Shown here one piece after another: positions 34,992 to 41,320 of a DNA stretch of 41,320 bases. Numbering within the stretch: the first letter of the stretch is position 1; every line of letters starts with the position of its first letter. Both the position numbers and the translations under genes were made by a program. The DNA is from Agathobacter ruminis (GTDB lineage Bacteria > Bacillota > Clostridia > Lachnospirales > Lachnospiraceae). The notes below the pieces were generated by a model. The model saw only the letters and a list, made by a program, of their open reading frames with translations, was not told where the DNA came from and searched no databases. The stretch covers positions 1 to 41,320 of the forward strand of contig NZ_PDYG01000040.1 in the NCBI RefSeq assembly GCF_002735305.1. The letters are read 5' to 3'.

Positions 34992-35768
34992 CTATTTGAT
35001 GCTGTGTAAAATACAATTTGCAACTGCAAGTGCCAACGGGCATACCAGTTCGGTAACTGTCACAAACCATCCTGCCAGATCTCCTGTAATTCCGCCAAAG
35101 GTCCGTCTGCTCATCCATCCATAATAAGCAAAGGTCAATAATGCCGCACCAACAGCAACACATCCGGCAATCGGCTCATACAGAATCATTACCGCAACAA
35201 TACCGATCAGTTCCAGACTCAAAACAATCAGATTCGTCATTCTCTGTGCCGTCTTTGCAGTATAAAAAAGCATGCCTTCCTGTCGTGCCGAACGAAAAGT
35301 CACCACAGAAATCCCACTGAGGATGCGCGACAGACAATAACATAATGCAAAAACAATCAGCCATTTTTGCTCCTGCAAAACAGAAAATGATGCAAGCAAC
35401 AGCAATTCATATACGACCACACGAATCACCGCAAATGCTCCAATGTTTGGATCTTTTAAAATCTCAAGCTTGCGTTCCCTCGATTGATAAGAAGCGCGCG
35501 CATCCGCCGTATCCATAAATCCATCCATATGAAATCCGCCGGAAACCACTAAAGGAAGTGCTGCCAATACTGTAATCCTTGCCACTTCCGGGATTTCAAG
35601 CCGACTGCAGAGCAGACTCCAGCCGATGGTCGCTGCAGCAATGATACAACCAACCATCGGGAAAAATATCATCATATATTTGCCGTCTTCCTCGTCACAT
35701 TCGATTTGCGGCATTGGAATTTTGGAATACATAGACAATGATAAAATCATTGATTTGATTAATCTCAT
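34992..35768 (-). CDS. cobS: Adenosylcobinamide-GDP ribazoletransferase CobS
   Basis: 258 residues, about six hydrophobic segments, membrane-bound. It joins adenosylcobinamide-GDP with alpha-ribazole(-phosphate) to make cobalamin (phosphate). The family motif GGFHMDGFMDTADA and the later GGITGDLAG are clear. The ATG at 35768 overlaps the cobU stop (ATGA) and AAGGAG lies 5 nt before it; a longer frame to 35816 lies in cobU. Confidence 0.96.
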   Translation of the reverse strand: MRLIKSMILSLSMYSKIPMPQIECDEEDGKYMMIFFPMVGCIIAAATIGWSLLCSRLEIPEVARITVLAALPLVVSGGFHMDGFMDTADARASYQSRERKLEILKDPNIGAFAVIRVVVYELLLLASFSVLQEQKWLIVFALCYCLSRILSGISVVTFRSARQEGMLFYTAKTAQRMTNLIVLSLELIGIVAVMILYEPIAGCVAVGAALLTFAYYGWMSRRTFGGITGDLAGWFVTVTELVCPLALAVANCILHSIK

Positions 35769-36301
35769 TTGATCTCCTTCGGAATCCCTACAACAACTTC
35801 TGTCACACGGTCGCATAAAGGTGCCAGCAGAACATGCAGCTTTCCCAACGCATTCCGATATGCAATGGTCGACGGATCATAGGAATCTCCATCTTCAAAA
35901 ATATTATTTGAAACAAGAATCAGATTCTTAAATTTACTTTTTACGCACGCGATGTCCGCAATGATTTTGGAACACAACTGCTCCGTTTTTTGTTGCTCCG
36001 GCGGCAGTGAAAACATCTCGTTGGCCAGCAAATTGGACAAATCCTCCAGGAGGATCGTCGCATATTCCGGTTGTTCCGCAAGGTCTGCTGCCTTTGCAAT
36101 ATCTTGCGTCAGCTCCATTGTCACAAAGCCTTTTCCCTCACGCAATTTACGATGCCGCCGGACACGAAATGCACCACTCTCACCATACGGCTGCATTGTA
36201 GCCAGATAATAATGTGCATCCCCACCGGCCATTTCCAAGGCCATTTTCTCCGCATATTCTGATTTGCCGGAGGCCGCACCTCCCAAAACCATCATCATCA
36301 T
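35765..36301 (-). CDS. cobU: CobU-like adenosylcobinamide kinase with unusual C-terminus
   Basis: 178 residues. CobU phosphorylates adenosylcobinamide and then transfers GMP. The P-loop GGAASGKS (7-14) and the histidine region RRHRKLR (His50, equivalent to the guanylylated His of Salmonella CobU) are intact. The C-terminal signature is not: VSNNIFEDGDSYDPSTIAYRNALGKLHV replaces the usual TNEVGxGIVPxxxxxRxFRDxxGxxNQ. This is reciprocal to the short copy at 34557. Four ATG codons stand in a row; the first (36301) overlaps the cobT stop as ATGA. Confidence 0.85.
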   Translation of the reverse strand: MMMMVLGGAASGKSEYAEKMALEMAGGDAHYYLATMQPYGESGAFRVRRHRKLREGKGFVTMELTQDIAKAADLAEQPEYATILLEDLSNLLANEMFSLPPEQQKTEQLCSKIIADIACVKSKFKNLILVSNNIFEDGDSYDPSTIAYRNALGKLHVLLAPLCDRVTEVVVGIPKEIK

Positions 36302-37374
36302 TTTGGCTCAACATCTCCGTTTCTATGATATTGCCCGACTGCCATCTCACCGAATTTTTCTCCGTTTGCATATAATGCCATTGCCATATCTAACAGTGGA
36401 AACAGCATCACTGCTCCGGTGCCTTCGCCCAAAGCCATATTGCCTAAAATAAACGGCTTAAGCTGCATCTTCGAAAACAACATCGGCAATACAGGTTCCC
36501 TGCCCCAATGACTGGCAATGAAATAAGCGCTTGCGCCCGGTAGAATACACTGTGCAAGATAAGCCGCAGTTGCAGAAATGAGTCCATCAATGACGATTGG
36601 CACATGATAGATTGCACCGCCCAGAAAGACCCCACACAAAGCTGCAATATCAAAGCCCCCAACTGCGCAAAGCGCCTCAAACGGATTTGCCGTAAGCAGA
36701 TCATATTTGTCGATTGCCTCAGATATCACCTGCTCTTTGCGACGCAGTCCTTCATCCGAAAGCCCTGCGCCCCGGCCCGGCATACTGCGGTCCCATATAT
36801 GTAACAAAGCCGCAGAGAGTGCAGTTGCGGTTGTGGTATTTCCAATGCCCATTTCCCCGGTTGCAATAATTGTATAATCTTTATTTAACAACTCTTTTAC
36901 TAATTTAATCCCAACATTGATGGCTTTTTCGGCCTGTTCTTTTGTCATTGCCTGCTCCATGCGGAAGTTTGCTGTGCCATAGGCAATCTTTTCATTTCTG
37001 ACGCCTTCGATGGCATCGACGGTTGCAATCCCGACATCCACCGGAAAAGTATCTGCACCGGCAACCGCAGCCATTTTTCCGACCGAGCTCGAACAGCGTC
37101 CCATGGCCTGCGCCACCGCAGCTGTCACTTCCTGTCCAGACTGGCTGACCTGCTCCTCCACGATGCCATTGTCCGCAATCATCATCACAACAGCCCGCTT
37201 TGCAATATCCGGAATCTCTTTTCTCTGAATGGCTCCAATTCGTGCGATTGCAGCCTCAAAATCACCGAGACCGTCCAAGGGTTTCGCGACCCGATCCCAG
37301 TGTGCCTGAATCTGATGATAGACCGCATCGGATGGCGCCTCTATTTTTATTTGTTGTATTTCTTCAATTGTCAT
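36298..37374 (-). CDS. cobT: Nicotinate-nucleotide-dimethylbenzimidazole phosphoribosyltransferase CobT
   Basis: 358 residues. It activates the lower-ligand base to alpha-ribotide. Key stretches are [26 protein letters not shown], and LGEGTGAV, which holds the catalytic glutamate. Length is typical. Which base it prefers cannot be read from the sequence; no DMB-synthesis (bza or bluB) gene is present. It overlaps cobQ by 11 bp. Confidence 0.97.
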   Translation of the reverse strand: MTIEEIQQIKIEAPSDAVYHQIQAHWDRVAKPLDGLGDFEAAIARIGAIQRKEIPDIAKRAVVMMIADNGIVEEQVSQSGQEVTAAVAQAMGRCSSSVGKMAAVAGADTFPVDVGIATVDAIEGVRNEKIAYGTANFRMEQAMTKEQAEKAINVGIKLVKELLNKDYTIIATGEMGIGNTTTATALSAALLHIWDRSMPGRGAGLSDEGLRRKEQVISEAIDKYDLLTANPFEALCAVGGFDIAALCGVFLGGAIYHVPIVIDGLISATAAYLAQCILPGASAYFIASHWGREPVLPMLFSKMQLKPFILGNMALGEGTGAVMLFPLLDMAMALYANGEKFGEMAVGQYHRNGDVEPK

Positions 37375-38854
37375 CCTGTATTCTGCTCTCTTTCAACATT
37401 GCATAGATTGCATCCATGTCCATATATTGGCGCATACAATCCGCCAGTTTGTCATATTCCTGCTCTTTGATCGCCTGATAATCCATTGCAGCCAGATCAT
37501 CCATCTTCAGACCTTTCTTTTCGGCCAGTGATGTCACGATCGTCTTGCAGATTTCTTTTTGGTCAAACAGACCATGCACATAGGATCCGTAAATCTGCCC
37601 CTTTGTATATCCGCAGCCTGCCGTAAATTCCTGTAACAATTCATTCTCGGATTCTGTCTTTCCCATATGGATTTCATATCCGGATACTGTCAAACCTTCC
37701 AGTGCTGCAAAAATGCCCTGTGCCCTGCAAATGCGACCTTTATATTGACGGCGCACTTTTTCCTGTTGCAAAACCGTGCGCGTATCGAGCAATTCCATGC
37801 CCCGGATTGTGCCACCGTTCTCGACATTGTACGGATCCTCGATTGATTTGCCCATCATCTGATATCCGCCGCAGATGCCGATAATTGGCACAGTCTGCGC
37901 CATCCCGCGGATGCGCGCTTCCAGTCCCGATTCGCGCAGCCACATCAAATCCGCAATCGTATTTTTGGTTCCCGGCAAAATCAGCAAATCCGGGTTGCCC
38001 ATCTGTGCAACCGAAGAAACATATCTTACACTGACACCATCAAACTGCTCGAATACATCAAAATCCGTAAAATTGGAGATGCGCGGGAAATGCACAACCG
38101 CAATATCAATCAATCCGACATCCTTTTGCAAGAATCGTTCCGACAGACTGTCCTCGTCCTCCAATTGCAAATACATATATGGCAGAACGCCTACCACATC
38201 GATTCCGCTTTTTGCTTCTATCATTTCCACACCCGGATCAAGAATGCTTTTGTCTCCGCGGAATTTGTTGATTACAAGGCCTTTGATGCGATTGCGTTCC
38301 TCCTCTTCGAGCAAGGCAACCGTTCCGTACAATTGTGCGAATACTCCTCCGCGATCAATATCACCGACCAGCAAAACCGGTGCATCCACCAATTCTGCCA
38401 ACCCCATGTTTACAATATCATTCTCTTTCAAATTGATTTCCGCAGGACTTCCGGCGCCTTCAATGACGATGATATCCGCCTGTTGTTCCAGCTTTTTGAA
38501 TGCTTCAAGAATATTGGGAATCAATTGTTTTTTGTATGCAAAATAGTCCTTTGCTTTCATATTGCCAAGGACTTCTCCATTCACAATCACCTGAGAGCCG
38601 ACATGATTGGTCGGTTTCAGCAAAATCGGATTCATATAGACATTGGGTTCCATTCCTGCAGCTTCCGCCTGCATCACCTGGGCTCGCCCCATTTCAAGGC
38701 CATCTGCCGTAATATAGGAATTCAATGCCATATTTTGTGACTTAAAAGGGGCGACACGATATCCATCCTGATGAAAGATTCTGCACAAACCGGCTACTAT
38801 CAAGCTTTTCCCGGCATTGGACATCGTCCCCTGAACCATAATTACTTTTGCCAT
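37364..38854 (-). CDS. cobQ: Adenosylcobyric acid synthase CobQ/CbiP
   Basis: 496 residues. It amidates four side chains (b, d, e, g) of adenosylcobyrinic acid a,c-diamide. The N-terminal [10 protein letters not shown] nucleotide loop, [28 protein letters not shown] and the glutaminase-like [11 protein letters not shown] with its cysteine are present. It is the first gene of the cobalamin operon. The ATG has no Shine-Dalgarno sequence; a TGGTATAAT promoter ends 8 nt before it. Confidence 0.97.
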   Translation of the reverse strand: MAKVIMVQGTMSNAGKSLIVAGLCRIFHQDGYRVAPFKSQNMALNSYITADGLEMGRAQVMQAEAAGMEPNVYMNPILLKPTNHVGSQVIVNGEVLGNMKAKDYFAYKKQLIPNILEAFKKLEQQADIIVIEGAGSPAEINLKENDIVNMGLAELVDAPVLLVGDIDRGGVFAQLYGTVALLEEEERNRIKGLVINKFRGDKSILDPGVEMIEAKSGIDVVGVLPYMYLQLEDEDSLSERFLQKDVGLIDIAVVHFPRISNFTDFDVFEQFDGVSVRYVSSVAQMGNPDLLILPGTKNTIADLMWLRESGLEARIRGMAQTVPIIGICGGYQMMGKSIEDPYNVENGGTIRGMELLDTRTVLQQEKVRRQYKGRICRAQGIFAALEGLTVSGYEIHMGKTESENELLQEFTAGCGYTKGQIYGSYVHGLFDQKEICKTIVTSLAEKKGLKMDDLAAMDYQAIKEQEYDKLADCMRQYMDMDAIYAMLKESRIQDDN

Positions 38855-38862
38855 ACTGATTT

Positions 38863-38871
38863 ATTATACCA
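38863..38871 (-). promoter_or_regulatory. Extended -10 promoter of the cobalamin operon (near leaderless)
   Basis: Minus-strand TGGTATAAT (TATAAT at 38863-38868) ends 8 nt before the cobQ ATG, placing the start of transcription about 2 nt before the codon. No good -35 is seen. The 41-bp gap leaves no room for a cobalamin riboswitch. Confidence 0.65.
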
Positions 38872-38895
38872 TAACGCAACACAGAACATGCATAT

Positions 38896-40077
38896 TTATT
38901 TGCTGCCCCTGCGAATCGTGTCCTTTCCGTATTTGTCGTTAATTTGCCGCATCGCATCTTCAAGTTTACGCGACCGTTCATTCGATTCCAATTGCTTTTG
39001 AAATTCAAAAATATTCATTTGCTGCGGTTCATCCATATGTTCCAGTTTCGTGGTTCGAACACCCAGTAGACGAATCGGTTCTCCGTTCCAAAGCTCGTCA
39101 AACAATTCCACTGAATCATGCCACAAATCATCCACTTCATTGGACGAAAAATACATCCCTTTCTGGTGCGATACAGAATGGAAATCAGCATATTTGATTT
39201 CTACGCAAATGGAATTCGCGCGAAAATCTTTTTTCTTAAGTCGCGCAGAAACCGACTGACACAAATCCTTTAAAATTGGATAAGCAGCCTCCGCAGTCGT
39301 CACGTCCCGTTCCAGTGTCGTGGAATTGCCCACTCCCTTGACTTCTTCCCGGATTGGATGCACCGTCGATTCATCGATTCCATTTGCAAATTCCCAGAGC
39401 ATCCCGCCATGACTTTTCAGCCACGATTCCACAATGCTTCGATCCGTCTGAGCGAGATCTCCGATTGTGCGAATGCCCATCTGCGAGAGCTTCTTTGCCG
39501 CGCTCTTGCCACACATAAACAAATCTCTTATCGGCAGTGGCCACATCTTTTCATAGATTTCGGATGCATACAGAGTATGCACCTTGTCCGGCTTTTCAAA
39601 ATCAGATGCCATCTTTGCCAAAACCTTTCGATCTGAAATTCCTACATTGACTGTAAATCCGAATTTTTCCCGTACGCCGTCCTTGATTGCATATGCCGCT
39701 TCCTCCGGCGAAGCAAAACGATCCTTCATCGGATCGTAAAGCATATAGCACTCATCAATGCTCACCTGCTCAATCACCGGGCAAAAAGTGCGCAAGTAGT
39801 CCATCAGCATTCGACTTTGCTGACTGTAATATTTGTGTTCCGGAGGTACCATCACCAGATTCGGGCATTTACGCATTGCGGAAGCCACAGGCTCCGCTGT
39901 TTCTATCCCATATTTTTTTGCCGGAATGGATTTTGCAACCACAATCCCGTGACGGGTCGTGCTGTCCCCACCGACAATTGCCGGAATCTGACGAATATCC
40001 TGCGGATATCCTTCTTTCAATAATTTTACCGCTGTCCAGCTCAGAAACGCGGAATTGACATCAATGTGAAATATCAT
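38896..40077 (-). CDS. dinB: Y-family DNA polymerase IV (DinB)
   Basis: 393 residues, translesion polymerase. The metal-binding residues lie in FHIDVNSAFLSW (Asp6) and SIDE (106-109, Asp108/Glu109). Thumb helix-hairpin-helix and little-finger regions follow. Near residue 357 QMNIFEF fits the beta-clamp binding consensus. The start ATG is right for the family and carries no Shine-Dalgarno sequence; the promoter -10 ends 6 nt before it. The stop is 41 bp before cobQ, with no terminator between them, so dinB transcripts may run into the cobalamin operon. No LexA box is recognisable. Confidence 0.95.
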   Translation of the reverse strand: MIFHIDVNSAFLSWTAVKLLKEGYPQDIRQIPAIVGGDSTTRHGIVVAKSIPAKKYGIETAEPVASAMRKCPNLVMVPPEHKYYSQQSRMLMDYLRTFCPVIEQVSIDECYMLYDPMKDRFASPEEAAYAIKDGVREKFGFTVNVGISDRKVLAKMASDFEKPDKVHTLYASEIYEKMWPLPIRDLFMCGKSAAKKLSQMGIRTIGDLAQTDRSIVESWLKSHGGMLWEFANGIDESTVHPIREEVKGVGNSTTLERDVTTAEAAYPILKDLCQSVSARLKKKDFRANSICVEIKYADFHSVSHQKGMYFSSNEVDDLWHDSVELFDELWNGEPIRLLGVRTTKLEHMDEPQQMNIFEFQKQLESNERSRKLEDAMRQINDKYGKDTIRRGSK

Positions 40078-40083
40078 GCAATT

Positions 40084-40092
40084 ATTATACCA
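40084..40092 (-). promoter_or_regulatory. Extended -10 promoter of dinB (leaderless)
   Basis: Minus-strand TGGTATAAT (TATAAT at 40084-40089) ends 6 nt before the dinB ATG, so the +1 position should be the A of ATG itself. It starts within the T-run of the preceding terminator; no -35 match is present. Confidence 0.65.
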
Positions 40093-40126
40093 AAAAAAGA
40101 CCTGAATCGCCCACGATTCAGGTCTT
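40092..40126 (-). terminator. Terminator of the lipoprotein gene
   Basis: A perfect 13-bp stem (40097-40109 and 40114-40126) with a 4-nt loop is followed by a seven-base T-run on the minus strand. It stands 18 bp past the lipoprotein stop. Confidence 0.95.
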
Positions 40127-40143
40127 CTTTTCTGATTATTTTA

Positions 40144-41214
40144 TTATTGCATCAAAAAGCAATTGTTAACACTTCCAATATCAGGCGTATACAATAGCTC
40201 AACCTTGTGAGAATTGATATTATATCTGCACAGTCCATACGCACGACTATTTGAATTCGGATCCGATCCAATAAAATAAATCCTGCTGAAGTCATTTGGT
40301 AAAAAATAAATATATTCTGATACATTTGCAACTTCATCAATATTTAGAGCTTTCTCTGTTTCTAAGGTTTTAAGATCCATGTAAAAGCTTTCATATTCCG
40401 GATCCATATTCGGCAGCGTATCTGCCGTCGTTACAAACAGCTTTCCATCTGGAGTTGCCGCCATTCGACGAATATATTCATTTTTTGTGGTCATAATTTT
40501 TTTAGGATTATAAAAATCTTCACCAAATTCGAAAATGGTATAATCCGGAGGGGTAAAATTATCGTCATACTCTTCTTCCGGTCGTGAATTATATGCTTCG
40601 GTATAGGCTTCTTGCTCTTTCACATCACAGGCACTGGCATACAGTTTTCCGCTATAAATATCGTATACCAACAAGTTAAAAGTCCATATCCCTTCACGAT
40701 CAAACACGCTTAATTCTTTTGTATTTAAATCATATTTCACTATCGTAAGATAATGCGTGTTCTGCATTGCCACAAGCATATATACATAATCCTTAACAGG
40801 AAAAATATAATTGATGGCATATATATTGTCCGTTAACTGCACCGATTCCTGTGTCTTTAAATCATAGCAAAACAATTGATCATTATCATATACTCTTTCC
40901 GAATAATAGACTACCTCATTTTGCTTATCATATATGGTCAGCGGATATTGTGAAGAATCCGCAACTTCATGAACATTTATAGTATTTTCTTTTTGATTCG
41001 GCAAAATACATTTCACATTCGATAACCATTCTCCCGAAGAGCCTTGATAGGTTTCAGTCAAGGAAAAATATTCCAAAGTTTCATTCTGAGTTTCTTTAAC
41101 CTGCCTATTTTTTTCTGTATCTGCAGGTTCCTGGGCACCGCATCCAAACACAGTTGATAAAATTAAACCTGCAACAAAAAGAGACAACAGGCGATTGATT
41201 CTAATTTTTTTCAA
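40144..41214 (-). CDS. Predicted lipoprotein, beta-propeller-like, function unknown
   Basis: 356 residues. Residues 1-24 form a lipoprotein signal peptide (MKKIRINR, hydrophobic core, then STVFGC with the lipidated Cys25). An Asp/Glu/Thr-rich linker follows, then repeats of the form YDLKTQE / YDLNTKE / MDLKTLETE alternating with short strands. That pattern suggests a beta-propeller exposed on the outer face of the membrane. I do not recognise a specific family. The start is a TTG at 41214 with AGGGGG 8 nt before it; the ATG between them is out of frame and stops after two codons. It is a single-gene unit with its own terminator. Confidence 0.8.
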   Translation of the reverse strand: MKKIRINRLLSLFVAGLILSTVFGCGAQEPADTEKNRQVKETQNETLEYFSLTETYQGSSGEWLSNVKCILPNQKENTINVHEVADSSQYPLTIYDKQNEVVYYSERVYDNDQLFCYDLKTQESVQLTDNIYAINYIFPVKDYVYMLVAMQNTHYLTIVKYDLNTKELSVFDREGIWTFNLLVYDIYSGKLYASACDVKEQEAYTEAYNSRPEEEYDDNFTPPDYTIFEFGEDFYNPKKIMTTKNEYIRRMAATPDGKLFVTTADTLPNMDPEYESFYMDLKTLETEKALNIDEVANVSEYIYFLPNDFSRIYFIGSDPNSNSRAYGLCRYNINSHKVELLYTPDIGSVNNCFLMQ

Positions 41215-41320
41215 TATTGCATCCCCCTTATTTATCTTTCATATTCATAATTCTGTACAATTTTCAAACTAAAACCCATAAGTTCCTATAGAATTATAAT
41301 ACAGCGTAAAAAAAAAAAAA
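41215..41320. other. Upstream region of the lipoprotein gene ending in poly-A
   Basis: About 100 bp of AT-rich sequence. It carries the ribosome site, a TTGAAA-18-TATGAA promoter-like pair and a separate TATAAT (minus strand, 41293-41298) without a -35. The window ends in a run of 13 A (41308-41320), which may be a terminator tail of a neighbour or an assembly edge. Confidence 0.3.

Noticed and set aside
37350-38895. A cobalamin riboswitch in front of cobQ or within the cobalamin operon
   Set aside because: Only 41 bp separate dinB and cobQ, and I found no B12-box-like conserved sequence there or elsewhere on the minus strand of the operon.
1-41320. Mobile elements, CRISPR arrays, tRNA or rRNA genes
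   Set aside because: No transposase or integrase gene, direct-repeat array, cloverleaf or rRNA-like stretch was seen.

Overview
The window looks like chromosomal DNA of an obligately anaerobic, low-to-mid GC Firmicute of class Clostridia, most likely a gut Lachnospiraceae. That placement is an inference from the fused clostridial-type PurL, the anaerobic cobalamin route, an energy-conserving Ech [NiFe]-hydrogenase, a pyridine-nucleotide-independent type of thioredoxin reductase and AGGAGG-type ribosome binding sites. I see no rRNA, tRNA, insertion sequence, phage gene or CRISPR array. Nearly all genes lie on the minus strand; only a rhomboid protease and a FliB-like protein are on the plus strand.

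Layout from left to right. (1) 94-3999: purL with its terminator; upstream is an extended -10 promoter with an 8-bp inverted repeat over the -35. (2) 4129-9176: an operon transcribed as OhrR-type peroxide sensor, large cyclic-nucleotide-binding-fold protein of unknown role, and a PD-(D/E)XK nuclease/XPD-DinG helicase fusion. (3) 9237-10272: a thioredoxin-reductase-like flavoprotein that has lost both NADPH motifs. Its promoter (TTGACA-17-TACAAT) carries an OhrR-like palindrome in the spacer. A divergent promoter serves the rhomboid/FliB-like pair (10306-12010). (4) 12011-16656: hydrogenase maturation genes, transcribed hypF-hypC-hypD-hypE. (5) 16717-22403: echABCDEF hydrogenase operon with terminator, preceded by hypA. 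(6) 22431-24061: a CgeB-like glycosyltransferase and a stand-alone tandem ACT-like protein. (7) 24145-38854: a tightly packed, mostly overlapping cobalamin operon, transcribed cobQ-cobT-cobU-cobS-second cobU-like-cobC-cbiB-cobD/cbiC-cbiD-cbiF-cbiG/cbiH-cbiJ/cbiE/cbiT-cbiA-small Cys-rich protein. (8) 38896-41214: a Y-family polymerase and a lipoprotein.

How the parts fit. HypA, C, D, E and F build the NiFe centre of EchE; HypB is not in the window. EchE ends at its DPCxxC motif, so no maturation peptidase is expected, and none is present. Ech links ferredoxin to protons/H2 and ion translocation. The flavoprotein at 9303 may also use ferredoxin, under peroxide control. The cobalamin operon covers most of the route from cobalt-factor III to cobalamin but lacks the first steps (uroporphyrinogen methyltransferase, cobaltochelatase, CbiL), the cobalt/corrinoid adenosyltransferase and cobalt transport, which must be elsewhere if the pathway is complete.

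The observations most worth following are: the OhrR-like operator inside the flavoprotein promoter and the matching ohrR/nuclease-helicase operon; two CobU-like proteins with reciprocal loss of conserved motifs; a CobD-CbiC fusion; and two genes (dinB and cobQ) whose TGGTATAATAA promoters sit so close to the ATG that the mRNAs should be leaderless.
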